This document shows, in pieces, positions 1 through 10,660 of a stretch of 64,000 nucleotides of DNA. Every line of letters starts with the position of its first letter. Within the stretch, counting starts at the first letter, position 1. Under the pieces are notes generated by a model that searched no databases, was not told the origin of the DNA, and saw nothing but the letters and a program-made list of their open reading frames with translations. The position numbers and the translations under genes were made by a program. Source of the stretch: Salvator merianae (Eukaryota > Chordata > Lepidosauria > Squamata > Teiidae); contig QVOM02000103.1 in assembly GCA_003586115.2 (NCBI GenBank), positions 9,779,677 to 9,843,676 of the forward strand, written 5' to 3'.

Positions 1-231
1 GCACCTTTACCTATTTCTCTGCCTTGGCCTGGTTTTTAACTGATAGATGCAAGGCCTGAATCATTTTCTGGCATTTTTGGAAGCAACTAAGGTCTCTTTA
101 CCAGGACAGAGCTCACTGTTAGTTTCTCCTGATGCAGACATGCCAGCATGAGTAACAACCAGCCCCCTCTTCTGAGTAGCACTGGATGAATAGCACTGGA
201 TGATTATGCACTGGCCTGCATTGGCCAGCAA

Positions 232-383
232 GCAGTGATTCTGCACTAACCAGCAAGCATATTAGGAGAATCCCTTTCACACACTGATACAGTCTAAGGG
301 AGGCTCTGGCTGGGTTCAACAGTGTGCAGAAGGAGACTTCTAATATGCTTGCTGGTTCAGTGTACTGGCCAGTGCAGAATTGC
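232..383. repeat. Imperfect inverted repeat (hairpin-forming)
   Basis: Two arms at about 232-267 and 337-383 are inverted copies of each other. They contain a perfect 18-base core (248-265 against 340-357) and a second matching block around the TTCTGCACT motif. The spacer is about 70 bases. It could be the remnant of a short fold-back DNA transposon, but no terminal repeat or target-site duplication is evident. Confidence 0.6.
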
Positions 384-460
384 CCTAAGCCTATGGTGCT
401 TTTTTATGTTTCAGACAGTGGTGGCTGGTGAGTTTCCAGGCTGGGTGTTCACAGGTGACC

Positions 461-705
461 AGGTCAAGGGGGTGGGGGTGGAGGTCAAGGGGGCAGGGCC
501 GGAGGAGGTCAAGGGGGTGGGGGCAGAGGTCAAAGAGGCAGGGCCAGAGGAGGTCAAGGGGGCAGGGGCAGAGATCAAGGAGGAGGAGCTGGAGGTCAAG
601 GGGCGGGGCAGAGGTCAAAGAGGCAGGGCCAGAGGAGGTCAAGGGGGCAGGGCATAGGTCAAGGAGGAGGGGCCAGAGGAGGTCAAGGAGGCGTGGTCAG
701 ATGCC
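461..705. repeat. GC-rich minisatellite with AGGTCA in each unit
   Basis: Purine/G-rich tandem array. The hexamer AGGTCA starts at 461, 482, 506, 527, 551, 593, 612, 636, 656 and 680, with a degenerate AGATCA at 572. Spacings are mostly 21 or 24 bases, so the array looks like a 45-base higher-order unit. Each unit is roughly AGGTCAAGGGGGCAGGGCC plus a few purines. Open frames that run through it (about 110 codons in two frames) are low-complexity translations of the repeat and not genes. Runs of four or more G suggest quadruplex potential. Confidence 0.9.
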
Positions 706-962
706 ATTTGAACAAATTCACCTAATCCACATGGGTGTGTTTTTTATTACATTAAACACTAGGTGAATTTGTCCACATGTCAGCCTCTTTAACCTCATCT
801 GAAGCCAAACCAGCTGTGTAGTGGAAGGAACAAACTTAATTTTACCTTGTGTGTGAAGGTTTCCATAACGGGGAAGACATGTAACACAAAGCCATCCGTA
901 CACTATTTGCAAGTCATCTTCTCTTGATGAGGTCAATCAGGGCCTACAAAATGATGAAAAGA
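706..962. other. No gene seen
   Basis: Mixed-composition sequence between two tandem arrays. I see no coding signal, RNA gene or recognisable repeat here. Confidence 0.5.
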
Positions 963-1285
963 GAAACGTGTTAATGGTGGGGAAAGGTAAAATGAGTAAA
1001 ATATATTGGAAAAAGGAACAGCTTCTTACCTGGATTTCGAAGGCTGCCAAATGAATATCACATTATCTGTGTGCAGCATGTGGCCTCCTCCACCCCTTAC
1101 AGCCACCCCAACCTCACCGATCCTCAACGCAGTCAGTCAGTCGTGCCCTGCAAAGGAAGGTAGACGGAAACGTGTCAGTGCTGGGGAAGGTGCACTGAGC
1201 TAAAGCAAGTGTAGAAAAACGAGAAACAGCTTCTTACCTGGATTCCGAAGGCTGCCAAATGGATATTACCTGTGTTGCAGCATGC
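963..1285. repeat. Tandem duplication with 204-base offset
   Basis: The stretch beginning GAAACGTGT at 963 recurs at 1167. Both copies contain CAGCTTCTTACCTGGATT, then CGAAGGCTGCCAAATG, then a GCAGCATG motif (about 1019-1080 and 1226-1285). The second copy is shorter and runs directly into the GC-rich 20-base array at 1286. The open frames here are not conserved between the two copies, so this looks non-coding. Confidence 0.8.
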
Positions 1286-1360
1286 GGCTCGGCAGGGCCC
1301 GCGGCGGGAAGGCAGGGCCCGCCGTGGCTCGGCAGGGCCCGCCACGGCTCGGCAGGGCCT
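1286..1360. repeat. GC-rich 20-bp tandem repeat, about four units
   Basis: GGCAGGGCC(C/T) occurs at 1291, 1311, 1331 and 1351, an exact 20-base period. The units also share GGCTC upstream and GCCG/GCCA variants between. It abuts the 204-base tandem duplication on the left and C-runs (about 1380-1437) on the right. Confidence 0.85.
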
Positions 1361-1365
1361 GCAGC

Positions 1366-3084
1366 ACTAGGCCAAAATCCCCCCCCATGGCCCTGGTAGG
1401 CTTCTCTCCCCCCCCCCAGCCCTGGCGAGCTCCCCCCCACTGAATAAAAATAATAAAATATAGTCACTGAACACACATCCTCGCACTCCAACAGATAGAG
1501 CACAAATGGCTCTCTTCATTCATTTGCTCCTCCCCTTCACTAGGGAGAAGGGGAGGAACAAAAACGCCAGTCAGAAACCCTGATTGGCTTGATGGTCGGC
1601 GACCATCTAATGAGGTAATCTGGGTGCGATTTGACCTATCAAGCACCCAGATTGCTCAAACTTTGAATTTAATTGGTGGGGGATTCTCCTAAAATTTTCA
1701 ATAGTATTCTTTATCGCGGGGAAAGACTGGCTGATCGCCGAACACCGCGGTCTCAGCCACGGGCCGCTAATGGTTTCAGAATTCATTTTATACACTGTTG
1801 GAAGAAGATGAAGGTATTTGTGGGAGCAACTCTGACTCAACATTAAGATTTTCAGGATGTGGAATTTTGAATCTATTCAACAGGATATGCAAAACGTAAG
1901 AACTGCATGCCTGATTACAGCTAGCTCATTAACGAAATTAATGCTTACGTTTAAAAACAGAAGGAAGTTTATTGGAGTACTACTTACTTGGATAGGAAAC
2001 ACTGTCTGCTGAGTGATCTAGTTAAATGTTTTCTTTGGCAGTTTCTAAGGTACTATTAGACCCCCTTGCTATACTAAGGCGAGATTACTATGTTTTGGCA
2101 TCCAAACTGTGAAATGCTTTCTTCCCGAAGAACCATCCAGTAATGATTGTAGCTCAGCTGGACTCACGTTAAGATTTGGTTCCTATATCTCAGGCACTTA
2201 AGAATTTAAGAATTAATAACTCCCACTATGAATGAGTAATTGAATTAGCTATTATGTGTTTTTAAATTATTTTTCTGCTTGCTCCAATATCTCTACATCT
2301 ATCTATCTATCTAATGTTCAGGAATCCTTTCCTAAGACTATTCAATGTGCATCAGTTTATAAGCATTGGACACAATCAAACGCATCAGGGCAGTGCTGTA
2401 GGGCATCAAGTTATGCTGCTGCCATTTGTTGCCTTTCCAGCCAGCAGGCCAGGATACCAAAGCCCATGGACATAGGAGAGCATCACCAGAGCATATTTTT
2501 TGCTGTGTCACTTCAAATCACTTGGTAAAGAATAAATGGGATAACTTACTGCAGGCTTTTTGGAAGAAGAGTGGGATTGATTTGTATTTGATTAATACAT
2601 AAGTAATGAGCATTTTGCAAAGCCAAAGCTCCACAAGACTGAAATATGATGTTTCAAATGTATTCTGTCACATTACTAATAATGTACCCCTTCCATGCAA
2701 GCTCAGATATCTCTTTTCTTTTTGGAAAATGTGCATTCCTCACTACTTTTTATAGCTAAAATACTGCAATTAATATTTAATGTTGACTGATCCAGAAACG
2801 GAACCAAATAATATTTATCAAATAACAGCTAACTCTGCAAGAATATTCTATCTGTTATTTATCTTTCTTCAGTAGAACGTAAGCCAGTAGACAGAGAGAC
2901 CTTTTCTGCGCAACAATTGGATTGTTGTGGGTTTGGAGCTGGAATCAAAGTCAAGAATTGTGTCACTGTGTTGCATTGTCTGGCAAGATCTGCACGGTGC
3001 CACAGGATGCTCTAGCTCAGCCATAAGTGCGGAGGGTCTGCTCTGCCTTGTGTCCTTATGGTAAAGATAGTGCACTGGCAGTGT
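1366..3084. other. No gene; small hairpins and a possible L2 scrap
   Basis: Two short perfect hairpins lie at about 1591-1607 (GATGGTC with GACCATC) and 1620-1650 (CTGGGTGC with GCACCCAG). Around 2080-2130 the phrase resembling CCAAACTGTGAAATGC is reminiscent of the 3' coding end of a plus-strand L2 LINE, but it is too degraded to call. A short ATCT microsatellite is at 2295-2312. The rest is AT-rich with no coding evidence. Confidence 0.45.
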
Positions 3085-3924
3085 GTGGTGTTCACATAAA
3101 CCCATACACTGCCAGCCATCACGTTGCCATAAAAGGCAAGCAGGACTAAGTGCTTCTCGAGCTCTCTGAAAAAAATGCCTCTGTGCCTCTCCGAGGCTGC
3201 CTAGGTTGCCTCGTCCATAATCGCCTTTTCTGTGCTTTCGGGTTGCCTTGGGAAGCACTTCAACCAATCAGAGCCTTGCAGGAATCCGCAGGACAACAGC
3301 ACAAGAAGGGAGGGGGCAAGCGAGCTCTTGCCGGCACAGGAAACTTTCCAAACTCCCTGCCTTCTGTAGATTAAAAAAGACATCAGTAGCATCAGGACTG
3401 GGAGAAAGCCCCTAGGTGCTAAAGTCCAGCATGCTTTTTTAACTACAGAAGGCAAGAGGGGTTGAAAAGTTTCTCCACACCAGTAAATCTTCTCCCTCCC
3501 CTTTTCTCCCTGTGCTGGCAAATCTCGTTAAAAGTTTCAAGTAGTTTCTATTCAAGTACTTAACTGCAGGGGTTTTCCCTTGCCCTCTGCTCCGGTTCCC
3601 CAAGGCATTGAGGCATCCTTGCACCGAGAATAAGGGGGGGAGGGGGAAGAGAGAATAAGGGAGAGTTGAACCGGGAGTTCAAACCGGGACTCCCTTTTCG
3701 AGACAGAAACCTAGCAGTTAAAGAGTTAATGGTTTGGAAAATCTCTTCAGCAAAGAGGCGGAGAGTGGCTAATCACTGAGCAGCTCCGTTTGCGGGCTGT
3801 TAAGTTAGCTCGGGGAGTCGCCTCATCAGTAAGTGCGTGTGGAAGACTTTTTTCCCATGCGCACAGGAATTATCCACTGCTTTCATGCAGGCGATTTTAA
3901 AAATCGCTAGTCTGGACATAGCCT
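3085..3924. mobile_element. DNA-transposon-like repeat, family A copy 1
   Basis: This segment and 12905-13520 are diverged copies of one interspersed family. Shared blocks include GAGCTCTTG(C/G)C, AGCCTTGCAGGAA, CAGTTAA(A)GAGTTAA, CTTCAGCA(A/G)AGAGGC and a TGAGCAGC/TGAACAGC block followed by a GCAGGCT-like motif. The right end, CTAGTCTGGACATAGCC at about 3907-3923, is the inverted form of the left end of the other copy, suggesting terminal inverted repeats of a hAT-like non-autonomous element. An internal hairpin (GGGAGT with ACTCCC) lies at about 3674-3696. The left boundary is uncertain. No transposase frame is visible. Confidence 0.6.
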
Positions 3925-4863
3925 TAGTCTTGCTCTTCTGGCAGTCATTTTGTTACTATGCCTCCACCCTTTAAGGAAACAACTTAGTCCACTGTTCTCA
4001 CTGGTGGTAGCTGGGGCGGTTTGAACTTCAGAAGTGGCCCATGGAGCCATTTCCCAGCTTCAAAGTGCCCAACTAGTGACCTTGTAGCTGAGCAATAAAA
4101 GCTTCCCAGCCACTAGTTTCGCACTGCTAGTAAAGCAGGTTGCATGCCTACACTGTACCACCCAAGGCACAGTGCTTTACATGTAGCACTGTACTTTGTG
4201 GTGATTCCTAGCAGTGTTCTAAGAGCACTACCAGGGATCTGCATGTGGATCATGCCCCTGTATAAGAAAGTATTTTGTTTTGTCCTGTTAACTCATCAAG
4301 ACATGGTGAACCTATGGCAATATCAAGGATAATTCAGAAGGCAGACGAAGCAGGGAGACAGGCAAGTGAAAAGCTCATGTTCAGATCCCCAGACAGAGGA
4401 CATCTCAGAAACCCAAGAACAATAACCGAGATGATGTGAGCCAACCAGTTCCTTCCATCCTCATGAAGAAAAGGTTGAATGTCCAGGCCCACACTGAGGC
4501 AACATGCCCCCACTGTGCAGTAAGACTCCAAAAGCCCCACATTCTAGGAATGTCCATCCTTGACCCTCTGTGCCACACCTACTCTGCACTAAATACTTGG
4601 ACATGCATACAATCAGCCACCAAGGCAAAGGAAGACTGCATTCAGTCCTCAGGTGGAAGGGGCCAAAGAAATCCAGTCCTAGACTAGACCAAGACCAACT
4701 GACTTCAGCAAGCTTCTCTCACCAGGTACTTTCACATAACTTTGGTTACATATCAGAGGCTAAACATTACTACATTAGAATATAAGGCTGGATAGGAATG
4801 CAAATAAATAATATTGGGACCACCCATAGTGTGAGGCAGACTCTGGCCATTGCCAGAAATAAC
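3925..4863. other. No gene seen; one degenerate palindrome
   Basis: A degenerate palindrome around 4160-4226 pairs CACAGTGCT with AGCACTGTA. Short open frames near 4436-4785 contain a few Cys and His residues but no family I recognise, and they are probably chance. No RNA gene is seen. Confidence 0.45.
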
Positions 4864-5041
4864 AGCCTTTCTGCACTGGGCTTTATTTCAGATTATATTC
4901 CGGAATATGTATCTGCCATTGCTTGCTGATGCAGACTACAGCAGGCCCTGCCTAGGGGTTGCCGTAGTCTGCACTAGCATTTGGATGGCACTTCCCTATT
5001 CTGGGATATAATCCAGAAAAAGACTCAGTAGAGAAAGGACC
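4864..5041. mobile_element. Short MITE with about 45-base terminal inverted repeats
   Basis: The left end (CCTTTCTGCACTGGG... then GATTATATTCCGGAATA) is mirrored by the right end (TATTCTGGGATATAATCC... then GAGAAAGG). The match extends over roughly 42-45 bases with a handful of mismatches. The centre is itself palindromic (GCAGACTAC with GTAGTCTGC at about 4931-4976). The terminal sequence resembles the GGGCC(T)TTT(C/T)GCACT ends of the Harbinger-like elements elsewhere in the window. It has no coding capacity, as expected for a MITE of about 178 bases. Confidence 0.75.
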
Positions 5042-5640
5042 AACCTCTCAGTGATGGTTCAAAGCAAAAATAATTTATTCATAATAGTGAAACAACTCGT
5101 ACATCTAATTCTTGTCAAGAGTGCCTTTACGTATGTACACACCTTCATTTATACTATTTCCAGTATTTACAAAGTATCCTCTTCCATGCTGTTGGACCAA
5201 CTGGGTTTCTGCCTGACTGTTACCCCACTGTTGGGTGCAGGTTCTCTGTCAGGTCCGTCACCCACTTTTCCTCCAAACCCCCAGTGTTATTTTCCCTCTA
5301 AAACCTTACGTCAGTCAGGGTTTGTTATGGTAGGCCTGGCAAGACCTGACACAAATCTCCGCACTAGAACAGCTGCCTGGAAAGTAGAGAGCTGCAAGTT
5401 TGATTCCTGGCATCATCCTGGAAAAAAACTGTTAGCAAAGCACCTCTGCATATGTCATGCTATCACCAGGGTTTGACCCCAGCTTGCTGGTACCAAATAA
5501 GAACAGTAACCAGATATTGTTGGATACTGGTTTATTTATTTTTATTGTCTACTTATTGTTATTTTTTAAGATTGCTTTTCTCCTGTGTAAAGTTTGTAGG
5601 GATGATGGTGTAAGAATGTTATAAACAAATAAATAGATTT
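5042..5640 (+). other. No gene; possible SINE or L2 tail at right
   Basis: Around 5390-5420 a phrase resembling a tRNA-derived B box (AAGTTTGATTCCTGG) occurs, and the segment ends in an A-rich tail (ATAAACAAATAAATAGA, about 5622-5638) typical of L2 or L2-mobilised SINEs. The body is too diverged to name. The 141-codon frame at 5051-5476 lacks any recognisable domain and is probably chance. Confidence 0.3.
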
Positions 5641-5889
5641 TGAGAGTTGTTTCCCATTTCCTTGTATTGCTCCTGCAGTGCTGTCAAAAATCTAATTTCT
5701 TCACAAGCTTGCAATCATCAAGCACTGTCAGGAAAAGAAAAATTGCTGCATACAAAAAACTCCATTGCACCGAATACTATCCCATTTTAAAAGATATCAA
5801 ATATGGAAAGCTCATCACCCTTATTCATTGTAAAAGTGCTTGTGCAGCAGAATTTCCTAGAAGTCAAACATTACGTTTAGATGGAAGAG

Positions 5890-5909
5890 AGGGAGGGAGG
5901 GAGGGAGGG
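5890..5909. repeat. (GGGA)n microsatellite
   Basis: Five consecutive GGGA units with flanking purine-rich sequence. Frames crossing it have no other support. Confidence 0.9.
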
Positions 5910-8421
5910 TGCTGAAGAGAATCTTAAGTATTTTCAGAGTCTGGGAAGCAAAAGGCAGGAATGAACCAATAAGGCACATAATTGGGACAGGACTGGAGTG
6001 TTATAAGGCTGACCCAGAAGCCATAAATGAGCCAGAAGACGATCAGAAAACCAAGTATGAAAGTAATGATATCAAATGTGAAAGCAAAGAAGCAGTTAGC
6101 AAACAGTCCCAAAGTTCAAGCCAGAAGACTGCAGTGTGGAAAGTGTGATTGCAGTGTGGAAAGGCTGGTGATCAGAGGAGGCTCCACGGCAAGGAAAGGT
6201 AAAGGAGGCAGGGAGCCCAGTGGCGTTCAGGATCGTGAATCCGAGACATAGGGACTACTTGCATTAACTTCTGATGCTGAGGTTCAGAAGCTTGGGATTC
6301 AGAGGCTGTTAAGCAGCAAGAGTTCAGTGACCCTTCAAGGTGGGCTAGCGAGAGGCCACGTGTGCACCTGATGAGCTGCTTCTAACTAAAGCCACCTCAT
6401 GCAGCTGTCAGCCTGTTGCTAACTGGCATGTGAAATTCTTACCTGAACAACTTAGATCAGTCTTTGTCAATATCTGACTCTCCAGATGGTTTTGATTACT
6501 GTTCTCATCAGCCCCAGCTACAATGGCTGTGCTGGCTAGAGACAGTAAGGCTTTGCATCCGAAAGATGTGCAGGCCAGACTATGGCATAAATCTCCAACA
6601 AGCTTTACGAAAACGCCTCCAAAAGCTAAATGCTCGTCTGAGATTATCCATGTTTGACACAGATCTTTAAACCTTGGGTTTGGTGTACCCTGGCTGGCTC
6701 AGGGGAAGTTGTGGAGGGAGGCAGATACCAAAATGATTTTAAAAAATGAATGATTTTATAGATATATGAGGGACAGATTTCTACTCCAAGCCACATGGAA
6801 AAGTCATTATTCTGTAATCCTTAATCCTAAATTTGGGACATTTATTATAGACCTCCCTATGAGCAAATCCAGTAAAAATCAATTCTTTGGGATACATTAT
6901 TTGGCGTACAGGGGAAGTGAAAAAAACTAGGATAGAAATTTTGCCCCTAGTAATGTTAACTTTTTGGTACCATGTATTTTTTGCTGTGTTTTGATGATTA
7001 TTTGAGGACTCCTTGCAAGCCACCCTTTATTTTTCAGATCTGGGTTGATCCAAAGGTCACTCACCTCATTGAATGATTGGTAGCTCAAATAAATTGATTT
7101 TGACATTGGTGCTCATTTCATTTCAGATTTTGGCTGCCTCCAACTGTCAGAAAAAAACCCATGATCCTTCTGGCATTGTATTGGGATTTCCAGTCATCAC
7201 TGTGGCCTTCCTAATGCAACCCTGTTTGCAACACCAGAAGATGTGTTGCAATGCTATCACAGGAAGCCCAGCAGTGACACTGGGTTTCCCATAATAATCC
7301 TGCTTATGTGCTCATCTGGCAAGGTCCATTTGAGATCATCTTGCTGGGTCATTCCAGGAGCAAGCCAAGCACACAAAAATACCCAAAACATAAACAAAAG
7401 AAAGGGAGCGGGTGCTTGAGCAGGTCCCCAGCAAGGTGATCTCATAGGCACATCTCCAGATATGCAGGTAGGCTGGGACCTGCAGTGTTCTTCCGGTGGG
7501 ACATGACAAGAGGCAAGGCTAGAATCTTTTTTATATGCCACATTGCCTCTTGTGGTCTGGAGAGTCAGCCTTTGTATCTCCCCAGGGCAGTTATCACAAT
7601 AGGGCCATTGCTTTGATGCCTCCTACAATTAATCATTCTTTTTGAAGCTTCACATCTTGTTAAGTCTTTCAGAGCAAATTAGTTATATCCTAACATTTTT
7701 AGATTTTCTACACAGTTACACATTTTGCCACTAAATTAAATATGTCTGGTTAACAAAGGGTTAATGGATCCCGGCTGGTTAGTTGCAGGCATTTTTCTTG
7801 AACTATTCAACTCTAACAATTAAGTAGAAAAAACACACACCTGTCCTCCTAGACAGATTTTCTATTTATTCTGTAACACATTCTCATAGTGAGAAAGAAA
7901 CCCACCCCATACAACAGAGGAATTTTGCCCTGTCTGGATGAAGGATACAAGGAAAAAGATACAAAAATTAAGTTTTTGCTGTTCTGGAACTAGCAATGGC
8001 AACAATACAAATTGTTGCAGCACAAGTTGACAAAGGAATATATTTTAATTTAATTGCAAGAAAAGAAACTATGTTATGACACAATGGCCACAGTCACACC
8101 TAAACAAATTAGTCCATTTCAGGGGAAAAAGTGGATCAAGCTCTTATCTTGAGAGACCGCATGCATTTTATGATAATAGTCACTGAGAATGCTTTCCTTT
8201 GTTCATACTTAGGCTCTCTGTGGGCTCAGTCTGCATAGAAAAAAAATTCTGCTCCAACCCTCCCACCCTTTTGCTCCTCCCTCCATCTGTGAGAAACAGC
8301 CTATTCAAAAATCCTTCAGGGGCAAAAAAAAAGCAAACACAGAGGAGACCGTATAGAACAGAAGGGTTTTTTTCCTTCTGCTTTTAAAATCTACCAAATA
8401 GCGCCATTTTGCTCTCTCATT
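5910..8421. other. No gene seen
   Basis: Mostly single-copy-looking sequence. At about 6470-6545 (CTCCAGATGG ... CATCAGCCCCAGC ... AATGGCTG) it resembles a diverged interspersed repeat common in reptile genomes, but I cannot name it. No frame has a recognisable domain. Confidence 0.4.
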
Positions 8422-8442
8422 CACACACACGCACACACACAC
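8422..8442. repeat. (CA)n microsatellite, short
   Basis: CA dinucleotide run with one interrupting CG step. Confidence 0.85.
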
Positions 8443-8556
8443 TCCCCCCAAAAGTAATTTAATTTCCCAAATAGTGCTGCCTCCTGAAGTCCTGCTTTCT
8501 TCCTCCCTGCCACTGCTGCAGCTGGGATTTCTTCCACCAGGAAGGGGGGAAAGCAT

Positions 8557-8833
8557 CAGCGGTGTAGCTGAATGCTTTTTGCCACCTGGGGCCACATGGC
8601 GGCAGAGGAGTGTGAGCGAGGGCGCCCTGCCCTGCAGCCTCCTACCCCGCTGCCACCCCGACAACTGCTGGCCAGCTGGGCATGGTACTGCATGGCGCCG
8701 CATGGTGCTGCGCTCTCCTTCGCGCTCTTGCTCCGGCAAAACTTTGCGTGCCGGGCGGGCAGAGAAGGACCTGACTGCATGTGCCGCCTGGGACAACGTG
8801 TCACCCGGGGCGCCCCCCCTTCCTATGCCACTG
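8557..8833. mobile_element. GC-rich hAT-like MITE, copy 1
   Basis: The ends are CAGCGGTGTAGCTG on the left and CTATGCCACTG on the right, inverted and matching the ends of the element at 40353-40595 (CAGAGGCGTGGC / GCTACGCCAGTG). Flanking octamers are GAAAGCAT and GAAAGCAG, a 7/8-match target-site duplication. Eight-base duplications and CAG/CTG ends are characteristic of the hAT superfamily. The interior is CpG-rich against an AT-rich background. The long open frames on both strands here (up to about 180 codons) reflect that composition and are not genes. Confidence 0.8.
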
Positions 8834-9700
8834 GAAAGCAGCAACTACAAAAGGGAGAGAAAAGGAAAAGGAGAGAGATCGGGACATAAACAGCAACTTC
8901 TAAGGCAGTTGATCGCTCCATTTCTCTCTCCCCTTCTCTGTCTTATCTGAGGGGAAGGTTCTCAGACAAGGCAGCACAGACAACCAAGCCTGGCAAGGAG
9001 CAATCTCGCAGCATGGACTGCAATGGGGGGGCAGCTTAAGGCTTGACAAGAGAGGCTGTTCTGCATTTGCATAATTGTAAAAAATCACAAAACTCAGAAT
9101 CAACCTGAGCTTGAAAGGTGACAAGAGAGTGGATGCAGAGGGGGTGTGGACACCTCTACTGGTCAGCTGAGTGTTACTGAACAGAGCTGCTGAAGCAGCA
9201 GTTCACCCTGCATGAGAGTCCCTAAGACAAGGCTGCCACTTAAGTGGGAGCAAGGAGGAAATAGAGGGGACAATGCCATTGGCTGGGAAGTAGAATTTAA
9301 ACCTTCCCTCTGCCCACCCAGGAAAGTTTGGTCCATCCCCCAATAATCCTCTCACTTTATCACACCTTTAAAATATAATCAGGCTAAAGATCAGGGCCGT
9401 TTTCAGTCCTGGATTAATCTGAATATGGGATAGCTCAAATTTTGGTGGGATAGCTCTGAGAAAAGTCAGAAGACCATCTCTGTGACCCTAAAACTGCCTG
9501 AATTCTTCTTAAAACTCCGGTGCAATCGGGCCCAAAGTTTCTTTTCTGGGATTAGTGTGATTTCTGAAAGGTGTAAGGTAGACCTCTATGTGACTATCTT
9601 CCTATCTGCCAAAAACCAGGCTGTGCCTGCTTGCGTATTCCACAGAACCAGATTTCCCCTTGCTATAATAATGAAAGAAATGCCTGGTAGAATTAATTGG
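8834..9700. other. No gene seen
   Basis: Purine-rich near 8840-8880, otherwise unremarkable. No coding or RNA feature can be supported. Confidence 0.45.
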
Positions 9701-9739
9701 GTTAACTCGGTACTCCAACGTCATTGCTGTTGGGAAGTA

Positions 9740-10110
9740 GGGACGTGGACGAAGTTTTTTTTCACTTTTTGCTTCACAGCGAATCAAATGACGGCACAAT
9801 TCACTTTTGATTGAATTGTCAACCACGAAAATTGCTGGTTTTGGTCTTCGATGCAGAGCATTGATGATTTTTTTGCAAAAGGGAGGTGTTAGGACAGCAG
9901 GGGAGGGGCGCAATGGAACCACAGTTCTGCCAATAGAATCACAGGGTAGCCCAAAGGGGCGGAGTTGGCACCCCGTTAGAGCTACAGCCTCCAAATTTGA
10001 CGTGGAGCTCCAGGGCCACCCTAGGGACCACTGTGCCAATTCTTTGGATTGAGGTGGAGAGATCCCCAAAAATCCATGAAAGAAGCACGGGATCCTGCTG
10101 CTGCTTGGCC
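9740..10110. repeat. Unclassified interspersed repeat, low confidence
   Basis: The stretch with GACGTGGACGAAG, a T-run, and then AGAGCTACAGCCTCCAAATTT resembles a repeat frequent in squamate genomes. I cannot assign a superfamily. A 186-codon minus-strand frame (9602-10162) overlaps it but shows no domain, is Pro/Ser-rich and is probably a chance translation of the repeat. Confidence 0.35.
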
Positions 10111-10424
10111 ATAGCCAGTTGTGAGGCTGGAAAGAAAATAATGACTGAGATAAGTGCCCCATCCACCTCTTATGTCACACCGTACCCCCAAAGCTACCAT
10201 GAAGAAATCACACAAATCACACTATTAGAACTCAGTGTGGAAATACTAGACAGAAACTCACACTTTTTTGTTCATAACAGAGAAAGCCACAATTCTGGGC
10301 AAAAAGAGCATCAGCAACTTCAGTTGCAATCCAAATCATGTCACTTTGGCCATGCTGTGATCAATAGGCCAGGGAAAGAAAGATTTTTCAGCTAGTTCAT
10401 TGCTGTTGGAAGTAGTTAAGAGAG

Positions 10425-10660
10425 TTATTTTTTTCTATTTATGTATTTATTAGTTTGAGAAAAACAGTTATAATATTTGAAAAAACAAAGTAATACAATT
10501 AAGATAACAACTAGAATATACAGGACATCTAAATACACATAAAATAGTAAAGGTAATTGCATAATTGGTAAATAAGTAATATACTATAATACACAATAAA
10601 TATGCAATTAAAAATACATACAAAGTACACAAATTGAACATAAATATAAATTCTATGTTT
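10425..10660 (-). mobile_element. Possible L1-type 3' tail (minus)
   Basis: It begins with a T-rich run and continues GAGAAAAACAGTTATAA..., similar in pattern to the minus-strand L1 3' end at 46268 (AAGAAAAAGCTGTTATGAAAC). Very AT-rich. No coding part can be recognised further right, so the call is tentative. Confidence 0.3.

Noticed and set aside
322..766. Two open frames of about 111 codons rich in Gly, Arg, Glu and Lys
   Set aside because: They are translations of the GC-rich minisatellite in two frames.
1366..2250. Possible LTR or viral relic around 1500-2200
   Set aside because: No paired LTR, primer-binding site or pol motif could be found; only small hairpins and a weak L2-like phrase.
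5390..5480. Possible tRNA gene or SINE head (B-box-like phrase)
   Set aside because: No matching A box or cloverleaf could be folded, so only a weak SINE suggestion is kept in the region note.
8305..8950. Open frames of 158-179 codons on both strands
   Set aside because: They overlap a GC-rich hAT MITE and its flanks, occur on both strands and show no domain.
9602..10162. 186-codon minus-strand frame
   Set aside because: No recognisable domain. It covers sequence resembling an interspersed repeat, and an overlapping plus-strand frame is nearly as long.
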